DNA of 37,714 nt, taken from assembly GCA_025934075.1 (NCBI GenBank), contig JAICYT010000009.1:1-37714 (forward strand). The letters are read 5' to 3'. The DNA is from Gemmatimonadaceae bacterium (GTDB taxonomy: Bacteria; Gemmatimonadota; Gemmatimonadetes; Gemmatimonadales; Gemmatimonadaceae). This document shows, in pieces, positions 15,368 to 25,243 of this stretch. The notes under the pieces are model-generated. The model saw only the letters and a program-made list of their open reading frames with translations, did not search any database and was not told the origin of the DNA. The position numbers were made by a program, and so were the translations under genes. Position 1 is the first letter of the stretch; every line of letters begins with the position of its first letter.

Positions 15368-18328
15368 ATGCCCGTCCGACGAAAGGCGTTGCGCGGCGCC
15401 CACGCCCCGCCGCCGACGCCTCCGCGGCCGGATGCCGTGAGTGGCATGGCGATTGGCGTGGACATCAGCGGGCTCGCCGCCGCGCTACGCCGGCGCGTGC
15501 GTGGCGAAGTGCGCTTCGATGACGGTGACCGCGCGCTGTATTCGACCGACGCGTCCAACTACCGACAACTGCCGGTCGGCGTCGTTCTCCCGCGCGACGC
15601 AGACGATGTCGTAGAAACCGTGGCGGTTTGTCGCGAGTTCGGCGCGCCCATCGTATCCCGCGGGGGCGCGACGGATCTCGCTGGCGCGACATGCAACGCT
15701 GCGGTCGTCATCGACATGAGCAAGTACATGAACCACGTGCTCGAGATCGATTGGGACAATGAATGGGCGCGCGTCGAGCCGGGCACCGTGCTTGACGATC
15801 TTCGCGGACAGGCGGAACAGCGTCATCTCACGTTCGGCCCCGATCCCGCCACGCACAACCGCAACACGCTCGGCGGCATGATCGGCAACAACTCATGCGG
15901 CATGCACGCGCAGATGGCCGGGAAGGTCGAGGACAACACCTACGAGTTGGAGATCCTCACCTATGACGGTTTACGCATGTGGGTCGGACCTACGACCGAC
16001 GCCGAGCTCGAGAAGATCATCGGCGAAGGCGGCGTTCGGGGCGAGATCTATTCGCGACTCCAGGCGATTCGCGACAAGTACGCAGACGAGATCCGAGAGC
16101 GGTTCCCGTGCATTCCGCGACTCGTGTCCGGATATCCGTTACAGCAACTGCTGCCTGACAAGGGATTCAACGTGGCGCGCGCGCTCGTCGGCACCGAGAA
16201 CACGTGCGTGACGGTATTGCAAGCAAAGCTGAGGCTCGTGCATAGTCCGCCGGTTCGCACGCTCGTGATCTTCGGATTCCCGGACATCTACAAGGCGGGC
16301 GATCACGTTCCCTTCTGCAACCAGTTCAAGCCGATTGCCCTCGAAGGGATCGACGGCAGCATGTTCGCATACATGCACGACAAGGGAATGTCGACATCGG
16401 GCCGAACGATGTTTCCGGACGGCAACGCATGGCTGGTTGTGGAATTTGGCGGCCAGACGAAAGAGGAAGCTGACGACCAGGCCCGCACCCTCATGGACGC
16501 GTTTCGCGCCAAGCCCGATGCGCCGACCATGAAGATGTTCGACGACGTGCGCCAGGAAGATCTCATCTGGCAGATTCGCGAATCCGGCCTCGGCTCGACA
16601 TCAAAGATTCCTCATGACCCCGACTTCTATCCCGGCTGGGAAGACTCGGCCGTTGCACCTGAGGACGTCGGCAAGTATCTCCGCGATTTGAAAGCCCTCC
16701 TCGACAAATATGGCTACACGGCCTCGCTCTATGGGCATTTCGGGCAAGGGTGCGTCCACTGCAGCATCGACTTCGATCTCTACACGGCCGACGGGATCGA
16801 CCGCTGGAAACGGTTTTTGAACGAGGCCGCGCATCTCGTCACCTCATACGGCGGGTCGTTGTCCGGTGAGCACGGCGATGGGCAAGCACGCGGGTCGCTG
16901 CTCCCGATCATGTTCGGCGACACGATCATGCAGGCATTCCGCGAGTTTAAAGCCGCGTGGGATCCGCGCGGCAAGATGAATCCGGGCAAAGTGATCGACG
17001 CTTACCCGGTGGATGAGAACCTGCGCTGGGGAACGCACTACCATCCGTGGGAACCGACGACACACTTCTCGTTCCGTGACGACCGCGGCAGCTTCTCCTA
17101 CGCCGCGAACCGCTGCGTCGGCACAGGCAAGTGTCGCAAGCATAACGGCGGTACCATGTGCCCGAGCTACATGGTCACGCGTGAAGAAAAGCACTCGACG
17201 CGCGGCCGCTCTCGCCTCCTGTTCGAGATGCTCGAGGGGAATCCGCTCACGGGTGGATGGCGCGACGAGGCAGTGAAAGACGCGCTCGACCTTTGTCTCG
17301 CCTGCAAAGGTTGTCGCGGTGAGTGTCCCGTCAGCGTCGACATGGCGACGTACAAAGCGGAGTTCCTGTCGCACTACTACGACGGGCACAAGCGACCAGT
17401 TGCCGCCTACGCCTTTGGATTCATGTATCGGTGGGCGCGTCTCGCGTCGCATATGCCTCGCACCGCCAATTTCGCGACGCAGACGCCCCTGCTGCGATCC
17501 ATCGCGAAAGGGACCGTCACGATGGCGCAACAACGACGAATCCCGCGTTTCGCCAATCAGACCTTTCGCGCGTGGTTCGAGAGGCGCGCGCCGCGAAACA
17601 GCGGCAAGCCCAAGGTCCTGTTCTGGCCTGACACCTGGAACAATCACTTTCACCCGGACACCGCGCAGGCGGCCGTGGAAGTTCTCGAGGCGGCCGGCTT
17701 TCAGGTGCTCATTCCAAGAATGGCGCTCTGTTGCGGCCGTCCGCTCTACGACTACGGAATGCTCAAGCAGGCGAAGAAGATGCTACAAGGCATTCTTCAG
17801 TCGCTGCGCACGGAGATTCGCGCGGGCATGCGTGTCGTAGGGCTGGAGCCGAGCTGCGTATCCGTCTTCCGCGATGAGCTCGTGAACATGCTGCCGGACG
17901 ACGACGATGCCAAGCGCCTGCACGATCAGACATTTCTGTTGACGGAATTTCTCACAAACGCAGTGCCAGACTTTTCCCCTCCGGCGCTCGCGCGCAAGGC
18001 GATCGTACACGGCCACTGCCATCAGAAATCAGTGCTCGACTTCAACTGCGAGGAAACAGTCTTGAAGAAGCTCGGTCTCGACTACACCGTGCTCGACTCG
18101 GGGTGCTGCGGCATGGCCGGCGCCTTCGGTTTCGAGAAGGCGCACTATGACGTATCGATCGCGTGCGGCGAGCGCGTGCTTTTGCCTGCCGTGCGAGGCG
18201 CCGCGGCGGACGCGCTCATCGTTACCAATGGATTCAGTTGCCGCGAGCAGATCTCCCAGACGACCGATCGCCGCGCCGTGCACATTGCGCAGGTGCTCAA
18301 GATGGCGATCGACGGAGGTGCGTCATGA
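15368..18328 (+). CDS. FAD/Fe-S 2-hydroxyacid dehydrogenase, YdiJ-like fusion
   Basis: A large protein of about 986 residues that fuses an FAD-binding PCMH-type domain (about 50-270, with RGGATDLAGA and IGNNSCGMHAQ), an FAD-linked oxidase C-terminal domain (SLSGEHGDGQARG near 500), a ferredoxin-like segment (CVGTGKC near 583; CLACKGCRGECPV near 643), and two CCG domains of the GlpC/HdrB type (CCGRPLYDYG near 787; CCGMAGAFGFE near 912). E. coli YdiJ, of similar length and order, is a D-2-hydroxyglutarate dehydrogenase. Other members oxidise D-lactate or glycolate. Electrons should pass through the clusters to a quinone or carrier. Starts at GTG 15350 (overlapping the previous stop) and ATG 15446 are alternatives; none has a strong ribosome site. 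Confidence 0.88.
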   Translation: MPVRRKALRGAHAPPPTPPRPDAVSGMAIGVDISGLAAALRRRVRGEVRFDDGDRALYSTDASNYRQLPVGVVLPRDADDVVETVAVCREFGAPIVSRGGATDLAGATCNAAVVIDMSKYMNHVLEIDWDNEWARVEPGTVLDDLRGQAEQRHLTFGPDPATHNRNTLGGMIGNNSCGMHAQMAGKVEDNTYELEILTYDGLRMWVGPTTDAELEKIIGEGGVRGEIYSRLQAIRDKYADEIRERFPCIPRLVSGYPLQQLLPDKGFNVARALVGTENTCVTVLQAKLRLVHSPPVRTLVIFGFPDIYKAGDHVPFCNQFKPIALEGIDGSMFAYMHDKGMSTSGRTMFPDGNAWLVVEFGGQTKEEADDQARTLMDAFRAKPDAPTMKMFDDVRQEDLIWQIRESGLGSTSKIPHDPDFYPGWEDSAVAPEDVGKYLRDLKALLDKYGYTASLYGHFGQGCVHCSIDFDLYTADGIDRWKRFLNEAAHLVTSYGGSLSGEHGDGQARGSLLPIMFGDTIMQAFREFKAAWDPRGKMNPGKVIDAYPVDENLRWGTHYHPWEPTTHFSFRDDRGSFSYAANRCVGTGKCRKHNGGTMCPSYMVTREEKHSTRGRSRLLFEMLEGNPLTGGWRDEAVKDALDLCLACKGCRGECPVSVDMATYKAEFLSHYYDGHKRPVAAYAFGFMYRWARLASHMPRTANFATQTPLLRSIAKGTVTMAQQRRIPRFANQTFRAWFERRAPRNSGKPKVLFWPDTWNNHFHPDTAQAAVEVLEAAGFQVLIPRMALCCGRPLYDYGMLKQAKKMLQGILQSLRTEIRAGMRVVGLEPSCVSVFRDELVNMLPDDDDAKRLHDQTFLLTEFLTNAVPDFSPPALARKAIVHGHCHQKSVLDFNCEETVLKKLGLDYTVLDSGCCGMAGAFGFEKAHYDVSIACGERVLLPAVRGAAADALIVTNGFSCREQISQTTDRRAVHIAQVLKMAIDGGAS

Positions 18329-19320
18329 GCGAAGTCATCGTCGTCACTGGCGCGTCGGCGGGACTCGGGCGCGCTATCGTCGAACGCTTTGCGCGCGACG
18401 GATGCTCGATCGGCCTCATCGCCCGCGGTCGCGAGCGGCTCGAACAGGCAGGCGCCACCGTTGAGGCTCTCGGCGGTCGCGCGCTTCTGCTGCCGCTCGA
18501 TGTCGCCGATGCCGACGCAGTGGAACATGCGGCCGAGACGGTCGAGCGCGAGCTCGGTCCGATCGACGTCTGGATCAATAACGCGATGGTGTCGGTCTAC
18601 TCGCCCATCAAGCAGATGCCCGCCGCCGAGTTTCGTCGCGTCACGGAGGTGACGTACCTCGGCTACGTGCACGGGACGCTGGCCGCGCTCAAGCGCATGC
18701 TGCCGCGCGATCGCGGGATCATCATTCAAGTCGGATCGGCGCTCGCGCACCGAAGCATTCCGCTCCAGTCGGCGTATTGCGCGTCGAAGCACGCCATTCT
18801 TGGCTTTCACGAATCGTTGTTGAGTGAGCTCATACATGACGGCAGTCGCGTCCGCGCGACGATGGTTCAGATGCCGGCGATGAACACCCCGCAGTTCGAC
18901 TGGGCGAAGAGCCGCCTGCCGCGCCAAACGCAGCCAGTGCCTCCAATCTTTCAACCGGAGGTCGGCGCTGACGCGGTGCACCACGCGGTGCGGACCGATG
19001 TCGGTCGCGAGTTGCTCGTGGCCTGGCCGACCGTCAAAGCGGTTGTCGGCGAGAAGCTCGTTCCGGGCTACATCGACCGGAAGCTCGGGCGCGATGGGTA
19101 CTCGGGTGAAGAGACGTCCGTGCCCGCTGATCCAAACCGTCCCGATAATTTGTGGTCGCCGGCGCCGGGCGCATACGGGGCGCACGGACGTTTCGACGAT
19201 CGATCGCGGGATGTGAGCGTGGAACTGTGGCTCGCGAAGCGGAAGCCGTGGCTCGCGCTGGCCGGCGCCATCGTCGCCGGTGTCGCGCTCAGTGGAGTGC
19301 GTGGCACCGATCGACCATGA
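18325..19320 (+). CDS. Short-chain dehydrogenase/reductase with C-terminal extension
   Basis: This 331-residue SDR has the NAD(P)-binding TGASAGLG motif at the N-terminus, the NNAMV strand motif, a catalytic Ser in GSALAH, and the YCASK active-site motif. After about residue 250 it carries an extension unusual for classical SDRs. The extension includes a Pro-rich segment and ends in a hydrophobic stretch (WLALAGAIVAGVALSGV), likely a C-terminal membrane anchor. The substrate is unknown. ATGA overlap couples it to the preceding dehydrogenase, and another ATGA overlap couples it to the glucoamylase downstream. Membrane anchoring would place it near the quinone-linked enzymes of this block. Confidence 0.87.
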   Translation: MSEVIVVTGASAGLGRAIVERFARDGCSIGLIARGRERLEQAGATVEALGGRALLLPLDVADADAVEHAAETVERELGPIDVWINNAMVSVYSPIKQMPAAEFRRVTEVTYLGYVHGTLAALKRMLPRDRGIIIQVGSALAHRSIPLQSAYCASKHAILGFHESLLSELIHDGSRVRATMVQMPAMNTPQFDWAKSRLPRQTQPVPPIFQPEVGADAVHHAVRTDVGRELLVAWPTVKAVVGEKLVPGYIDRKLGRDGYSGEETSVPADPNRPDNLWSPAPGAYGAHGRFDDRSRDVSVELWLAKRKPWLALAGAIVAGVALSGVRGTDRP

Positions 19321-21722
19321 GCTCGTCCTCTATTTCGCGCGCGGCACCGGGGAAACCAGGAGGCCAGGCTCGGTGGACCTCGAGCGTCAAGAGCGCGGTT
19401 GGAACGGCCGCGGAATCGCGGAGCCGCGTCTGGTTCACGATGTCCCACGGGATTTTGAACGAAGTGTACTACCCCCGCGTCGATCAGGCGAACACACGCG
19501 ACATGGGGCTCATCGTCACCAGTGGATCAGACTTTTTCTCGGAGGAGAAGCGCGACACGAACAGCGTCGTTCAAATGATCGCGCCGGGCGTGCCGGGGTA
19601 TCGCGTGACCAACACGTGCCGCGACGGACGTTATCGCATCGTGAAGACGATCGTCACCGATCCCGAGCGCAACGCGGTGTTGCAGCGAGTTCACTTCGAT
19701 GCGCTGCGCGGTCACCGCCGCGACTATCGTCTGTACGCCCTGCTCGCGCCGCACATCGGCAACCAGGGTGCAAACAACAGCGGTTGGATCGGCGACTACA
19801 AAGGCGTGCAGATGTTGTTCGCCGAACGCGACGGCTGCGCGCTCGCGATGGCGTGCTCGGAACCATTCCCGGCGATGAGCTGCGGCTACGTGGGCGCGAG
19901 CGATGGTTGGCAACAGCTCCATAACCACAAGACGCTCACGGCCTGCTACACCGAAGCACGCGATGGGAACATCGCGCTGACGGCACAGTTGGATCTCGAG
20001 AGCTGCGACGGCGATTTCGTGCTGGTGCTCGCCTTCGGACCAACGACGACCGAGGCGGGTCAGGATGCACGAGCAGGGTTGCTCCGGCACTTCGACGCCG
20101 CGTGCGACGAGTTCGTCGAGGGATGGCAGCGTTTCCACCAAACGCTGCGCGCTCCCGAGACCAAGGATCGAGCCGAAGCCGACGAATATCGTCTCAGCGT
20201 CGCGGTGATTCGAACGCACGAAGACAAAGGCCATCCCGGCGGACTGATCGCGAGTCTCTCCATTCCGTGGGGAGACACCAAAGGCGATCACGACCTCGGC
20301 GGCTATCACGTCGCGTGGCCACGCGATCTCGTCGAGAGTGCGGGCGCGCTGCTGGCGGCTGGCCACGCGGATGGAGCGCGCCACTCGCTTCACTATTTGA
20401 TGGTCACTCAAGACGCCGACGGTCACTGGCCGCAGAACATGTGGCTCGACGGATGTCCGTATTGGCACGGCACGCAACTGGACGAGACGGCTTTTCCGAT
20501 TCTCCTCGCCGATCATCTGCGCCGCGCTGATGCACTTGGCACGCTCGAACCGTGGCCAATGGTGCAGCGCGCAGCGTCGTATCTGGTGCGAAACGGACCA
20601 GTGACGCCTGAAGACCGATGGGAGGAAGACGGTGGATACTCACCGTTCACTCTTGCCGCGGAAATCGCTGCGCTGCTCGCCGCCGCCGATTTCGCCGACG
20701 CCGCCGAACGGCCCGATGCAGCGCGATACCTGCGCGAGACCGCCGACATCTGGAACGAATCGATCGAGCGTTGGACCTACGTCACGGATACGGACCTCTC
20801 CCGCTCGACCGGAGTGGATGGATATTACGCGCGCATCGCACCGCGCAACGTTGACGACGGCACCCCGCCGGATGCACGAGTCATCGCCATCCGGAACCAC
20901 CCCGCCGGCACTGCTCCCGTTCTCTACAGCAACTTGGTGAGCCCCGACGCGCTGGCGCTCGTCCGCTTTGGACTGCGCTCCGCGACGGATCAGCGAATGC
21001 TGAACACGATTCGCGTCATCGATCGCATACTGCGAACGGAGACGGCGAGCGGGCCTGTCTGGCATCGGTATAACGAGGATGGCTACGGAGAGCACGAAGA
21101 CGGCTCAGCGTTCGACGGAACCGGCGTAGGCCGCGGCTGGCCGCTCCTTGCCGGCGAGCGAGGGCATTACGAGTTAGCGGCTGGCAATCGGGACGAAGCG
21201 CGTCGCCTGCTCGGAGTCATGCGGGCTCAAACGAGCTCCGGCGGTCTCATTCCCGAGCAAGTGTGGGACGCCGCCGACATCCCAGAGAAGAACTTGATCA
21301 ACGGCTGCCCGTCTGGCTCGGCGATGCCTCTCGTCTGGGCGCACGCCGAGTATGTAAAGCTCGCGCACTCGCTCGAGATCGGTCGCATCTTCGACATGCC
21401 GACACAAACCGTTCAGCGCTACGCTCGAGGTCACGCCGAGCGCCGGTTCGCGATGTGGCGCTTCAATCACAAGATCCGAAGGATGACGCAGGGCATGACC
21501 CTGCGCGTCGAGGCGAACGCGCGCTTCGTCTTGCAGTGGACGCGTGGCGATGGTGCACCGACGCAAAAGTGCGAGAGCGTCGACACGACGATCGGCGTCT
21601 GGGTGGCAGACTTGGCCGCGGAATTGCTCCCCGCGGGCAGCGACGTGCAGTTCACATTCTACTGGCCCGACGCCGATCGTTGGGAGGGCACGAGCTATTC
21701 CGTGTCCGTCGGCGCGACATAG
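19317..21722 (+). CDS. GH15 glucoamylase / glucodextranase-like
   Basis: An 801-residue glycoside hydrolase with an N-terminal glucodextranase-type beta domain (VKSAVGTAAESRSRVWFTM, then GILNEVYYPRVD) and a GH15 (alpha/alpha)6 barrel. Catalytic glutamates are in DRWEEDGGYSP (Glu436/Glu437) and GERGHYEL (Glu614); GYHVAWPRDLVES and LIPEQVWD are further family motifs. GH15 enzymes release glucose from the non-reducing ends of alpha-glucans, dextrans or trehalose. No signal peptide is visible, so it is probably cytoplasmic and acts on glycogen-like or imported oligosaccharides. The ATG at 19317 overlaps the previous stop by 4 nt; a longer upstream frame lies inside the SDR gene. ActA starts 12 nt downstream. 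Confidence 0.93.
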   Translation: MSSSSISRAAPGKPGGQARWTSSVKSAVGTAAESRSRVWFTMSHGILNEVYYPRVDQANTRDMGLIVTSGSDFFSEEKRDTNSVVQMIAPGVPGYRVTNTCRDGRYRIVKTIVTDPERNAVLQRVHFDALRGHRRDYRLYALLAPHIGNQGANNSGWIGDYKGVQMLFAERDGCALAMACSEPFPAMSCGYVGASDGWQQLHNHKTLTACYTEARDGNIALTAQLDLESCDGDFVLVLAFGPTTTEAGQDARAGLLRHFDAACDEFVEGWQRFHQTLRAPETKDRAEADEYRLSVAVIRTHEDKGHPGGLIASLSIPWGDTKGDHDLGGYHVAWPRDLVESAGALLAAGHADGARHSLHYLMVTQDADGHWPQNMWLDGCPYWHGTQLDETAFPILLADHLRRADALGTLEPWPMVQRAASYLVRNGPVTPEDRWEEDGGYSPFTLAAEIAALLAAADFADAAERPDAARYLRETADIWNESIERWTYVTDTDLSRSTGVDGYYARIAPRNVDDGTPPDARVIAIRNHPAGTAPVLYSNLVSPDALALVRFGLRSATDQRMLNTIRVIDRILRTETASGPVWHRYNEDGYGEHEDGSAFDGTGVGRGWPLLAGERGHYELAAGNRDEARRLLGVMRAQTSSGGLIPEQVWDAADIPEKNLINGCPSGSAMPLVWAHAEYVKLAHSLEIGRIFDMPTQTVQRYARGHAERRFAMWRFNHKIRRMTQGMTLRVEANARFVLQWTRGDGAPTQKCESVDTTIGVWVADLAAELLPAGSDVQFTFYWPDADRWEGTSYSVSVGAT

Positions 21723-21734
21723 CTGACCCGACCG

Positions 21735-22385
21735 ATGGCCGCGCTGTTTCCTCGATGGGCAAATACCGTCGTTCGCGCGACGCTCGTCGCCGCGACCTGC
21801 ACGCTTGTCGGCGTGCCGGTCGCGCTGATGGCGTGGGTGCGAACGCCGAACGCCACGCGACGATATCAACCAGTCGCGCAGCCCATCGCGTTCGACCATC
21901 GCATTCATGTCACCGGCCAGCGAATCGACTGCCGCTACTGTCATTTCTCGGTCGAGCGATCCGCGAGTGCCGGCATTCCGCCTTCGTCGACGTGCGTTGC
22001 GTGCCACAGCGACACGTGGATGCGCTCCAGCGAGCTGGCGTTGGTCCGCGCGAGTATCGCGACCGGCCAGGCGATTCGCTGGAGTCGCGTCAACGCCTTG
22101 CCCGATTTCGTCTACTTCAACCACGCCATCCATGTCGCCAAAGGAGTGGGATGTGAGACTTGTCATGGCAGAGTCGACCGGATGGCGGCGGTATACCAGG
22201 CCGCCCCGCTCACGATGAGCTGGTGTGTCGATTGTCATCGCGACCCTGCGCCTCATCTCCGTCCGCTGTCGGAGATCACGACAATGGGGTGGACACCGCC
22301 GACGGCGCAGCGCGCGTTCGGCGAGGAGCTGGTGCGCGAGAACAACGTTCGTTCGCTGACCAACTGTACCACCTGTCACCGGTAG
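21735..22385 (+). CDS. actA: Alternative Complex III subunit A, pentahaem cytochrome c
   Basis: A 216-residue protein with one N-terminal membrane segment (about 12-33) and five CxxCH haem sites: CRYCH, CVACH, CETCH, CVDCH and CTTCH. Five haems and this length match ActA of Alternative Complex III, which passes electrons from the quinol-oxidising core towards the monohaem subunit and a periplasmic acceptor. Conserved FDHRIH and FNHAIH segments supply distal ligands. It starts 12 nt after the glucoamylase gene and is followed by ActB after 5 nt. Confidence 0.95.
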   Translation: MAALFPRWANTVVRATLVAATCTLVGVPVALMAWVRTPNATRRYQPVAQPIAFDHRIHVTGQRIDCRYCHFSVERSASAGIPPSSTCVACHSDTWMRSSELALVRASIATGQAIRWSRVNALPDFVYFNHAIHVAKGVGCETCHGRVDRMAAVYQAAPLTMSWCVDCHRDPAPHLRPLSEITTMGWTPPTAQRAFGEELVRENNVRSLTNCTTCHR

Positions 22386-22390
22386 CCGAC

Positions 22391-25243
22391 GTGCCGAATG
22401 AAGACGATCTGACGCGACGCAGCTTCCTCAAAGCACTCGGTGCGAGCATCGCACTCGCGGGTCTGGACGGGTGCACACGCATCCCCGCGGAGAAGATTCT
22501 TCCGTTCGTCACGCAACCCCCGGAGCTCACGCCTGGCGTCGCCGTGCACTACGCGACTGCGATGGTGCTGGACGGCTACGCCACCGGGCTCGTCGTGGAG
22601 GCGCACGAGGGTCGGCCGACGAAGATCGAGGGCAATCCGGATCATCCAGCAAGTCTCGGCGCCGCGGGCGTTCTCGAGCAAGCGTCGCTGCTTCAGCTCT
22701 ACGATCCGAATCGCGCGAAGCGCGTGCGATCGGGAGGCGCTCCCTCGACGTGGCAGTCGTTTACCACCGCGATGTCGCCGGCTGCGTTGCGACAACGCGT
22801 CGGGGCTCGCGGGACGGGCCTGGCGCTGCTCCTCGAGCCGACTTCGTCGCCTCTTATTGCAAGCGCGCTCGCGTCACTGCAGACGTTGTATCCGGATATG
22901 AGCGTTTACTACTACGCTCCACTGGTCTCTGACGCTTCGAGCGCAGCGCTCACCGCAGATGGTCTCGTTCCGCAGTACGACATCGGGGCGGCCGATGTGA
23001 TTCTCAGCGTCGGCTCGGATTTCCTCGCGGCGGGCCCATTCCATCTGCGATACGCACGACAGTTCGCTGATCGGCGCCGCACGCCGCTCACCGGCATGAA
23101 TCGCCTGTATGTCGCCGAGACCGGATTCAGCGTCACCGGCGCGACCGCCGATCATCGACTGCGTTGTCGTTCCGCTGAGATGGAAGCTCTCCTGGAGGCA
23201 TTGCTCGACACACTCGCAGCGGCGTCGGCCAACCCAAGAGCAATACCGGGAAAATCCGGAATGTCGTTTTCGTCGTCGCCTTGGTTGACTGCAGTCGCCG
23301 ACGACCTGCGCGCGCATGGCGGGAACAGTCTCGTCATCGCCGGTGAGCGACTGGCGCCTCGCGTCCACGCGCTCGTCGCGGCGTGCAACGACGCACTGGG
23401 CAGCACTGGCCGCACAATTTGGTACACTCGGTCTCCCTTGCTCGGGGCCGGCCGGGCCAAGACGAACATGTCCGCACTCGCGGAGGCGCTGCACGGCGGC
23501 GGAATTGACACGCTCGTGTGCATCGGCGGCAATCCATCGTACGCCACGCCAGCTTCCCTCGGGTTCGCGGCGATGCTCAAGCGTGTTCCGAACAGCGCGT
23601 TCATCGGACTCTACGAGAATGAGACCGCGCGCGACTCGCGCTGGTTCGTGCCCGCGGCACACTACCTCGAGAGTTGGGGCGACGCCCGCGCCTATGACGG
23701 CACGTACTCGATCGTGCAGCCGCTCGTGCAGCCGTTGTACGGTGGTAAATCTGCGGTCGAAGTATTGTCTGCGCTCGCCGGCTCTCGGTCCGCCGATCCG
23801 CGCGCGATGATGAAGGAATCGTCGCTGAATGCCGGTGTCGCTCGAGACGAGGAGAGTTGGTCCGCCGCGCTTCGACGTGGATTCGTACCGGGCTCGCCAG
23901 TCGCACGGGTGACCGCCGGTCCGCGTCCGGAGCTGCTCCGCTCGCCGGCCTCCACGAGCAGCGCGGCAGGATCGATCGAGGTGGTGTTTGATCGCGACCC
24001 ACGCGTACATGATGGCTCGTTCGCCAACAATGGCTGGTTGCAAGAGCTACCAGACCCGGTGACCAAACTCACGTGGGATAACGCCGCGCTGGTGAGTCCC
24101 GAGACTGCCAGGCGACTCGCCATAACGAATGGCGATGTCTTGCTGCTGCGGCGGGACGGTCGAACCCTACGAATCCCGGCGCTGATCATTCCGGGCATCG
24201 CATCCGACGCGGCCATCGTTCATTTCGGCTACGGCCGGACCGGCGCCGAGGAGGTCGCGAAGGACGTCGGTGCCGACGTGTACCAGTTGTGGCCCACGCT
24301 CGGCGCATTCACAGTCAGCGGTGTTTTGGTGGAGCGCGCTGCGGGTACCGACCATCACGATTTTGCGATCACGCAGAGTCATTGGACGATGGAGGGGCGC
24401 GATCAGGCGCGCAGTGAAACGCTCGACACCTATCGCAATGAACAGCGTGGCGTAGCGCCGCAAGGACCGCCGTCGTCGCGCCGGCAGCTCACGATCTACG
24501 ATCCTCCACAGCGTCTGGAGAGCCCGCACCAGTGGGCGATGACGATCGACCTCGGCACGTGCATTGGCTGCAGCGCGTGCGTGGTCGCGTGTCAGTCGGA
24601 GAACAACATTCCAGTCGTCGGCCGCGACGATGTCGCCAAATCGCGGGAGATGCATTGGCTGCGCATCGACCGCTACTTGGAGGGACCGGCGGAGGACCCG
24701 CGAGCCGTGACGCAACCGATGCTGTGCCAGCACTGCGAGAACGCGCCATGCGAGTACGTGTGTCCGGTCGAGGCGACGGAGCACAGTCCGGACGGCCTGA
24801 ACGAGATGATCTACAACCGCTGCGTTGGGACACGATTCTGCTCGAACAACTGCCCGTACAAGGTGCGCCGATTCAATTGGTTCGACTACAACGCGCACTT
24901 GAGTGAGACGGAGCAGATGGCGAAGAATCCCGACGTCACCGTTCGCGAGCGCGGCGTCATGGAGAAATGCACCTTTTGCGTGCAACGCATTCGCGAGGCG
25001 GAGATCAGCGCCGCGACCGCCGGTCGGCCGTTGCGTGGCGATGAAATCAAGACGGCGTGTCAGCAGGCGTGTCCCACGAACGCGATCGTCTTCGGATCGC
25101 TCACAGAACGCGACTCGGACATGATGCGCCGACGCGAGGAATCGCGCCTGTACGGGGTACTGAGCGAACTTGGGACAGAACCGCGCGTGCGCTATCTGGC
25201 GCGCATTCGCAATCCGAATCCAAAGTTGGAGGACGGGCGGTGA
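22391..25243 (+). CDS. actB: Alternative Complex III subunit B, Fe-S/molybdopterin-like subunit
   Basis: This 950-residue protein begins with a twin-arginine segment ([10 protein letters not shown]) followed by a lipobox-like LDGC. A molybdopterin-oxidoreductase-like domain follows (about 30-710) and then a ferredoxin-type domain with cysteine groups [36 protein letters not shown] and CTFC...CQQACP, for four iron-sulfur clusters. In characterised ACIII the large domain has lost its molybdenum cofactor and the clusters may form a wire. The GTG at 22391 is used because no ATG exists in frame before the Tat motif, and it lies 5 nt after the ActA stop. The stop overlaps the ActC start by 4 nt. 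Confidence 0.95.
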   Translation: MPNEDDLTRRSFLKALGASIALAGLDGCTRIPAEKILPFVTQPPELTPGVAVHYATAMVLDGYATGLVVEAHEGRPTKIEGNPDHPASLGAAGVLEQASLLQLYDPNRAKRVRSGGAPSTWQSFTTAMSPAALRQRVGARGTGLALLLEPTSSPLIASALASLQTLYPDMSVYYYAPLVSDASSAALTADGLVPQYDIGAADVILSVGSDFLAAGPFHLRYARQFADRRRTPLTGMNRLYVAETGFSVTGATADHRLRCRSAEMEALLEALLDTLAAASANPRAIPGKSGMSFSSSPWLTAVADDLRAHGGNSLVIAGERLAPRVHALVAACNDALGSTGRTIWYTRSPLLGAGRAKTNMSALAEALHGGGIDTLVCIGGNPSYATPASLGFAAMLKRVPNSAFIGLYENETARDSRWFVPAAHYLESWGDARAYDGTYSIVQPLVQPLYGGKSAVEVLSALAGSRSADPRAMMKESSLNAGVARDEESWSAALRRGFVPGSPVARVTAGPRPELLRSPASTSSAAGSIEVVFDRDPRVHDGSFANNGWLQELPDPVTKLTWDNAALVSPETARRLAITNGDVLLLRRDGRTLRIPALIIPGIASDAAIVHFGYGRTGAEEVAKDVGADVYQLWPTLGAFTVSGVLVERAAGTDHHDFAITQSHWTMEGRDQARSETLDTYRNEQRGVAPQGPPSSRRQLTIYDPPQRLESPHQWAMTIDLGTCIGCSACVVACQSENNIPVVGRDDVAKSREMHWLRIDRYLEGPAEDPRAVTQPMLCQHCENAPCEYVCPVEATEHSPDGLNEMIYNRCVGTRFCSNNCPYKVRRFNWFDYNAHLSETEQMAKNPDVTVRERGVMEKCTFCVQRIREAEISAATAGRPLRGDEIKTACQQACPTNAIVFGSLTERDSDMMRRREESRLYGVLSELGTEPRVRYLARIRNPNPKLEDGR

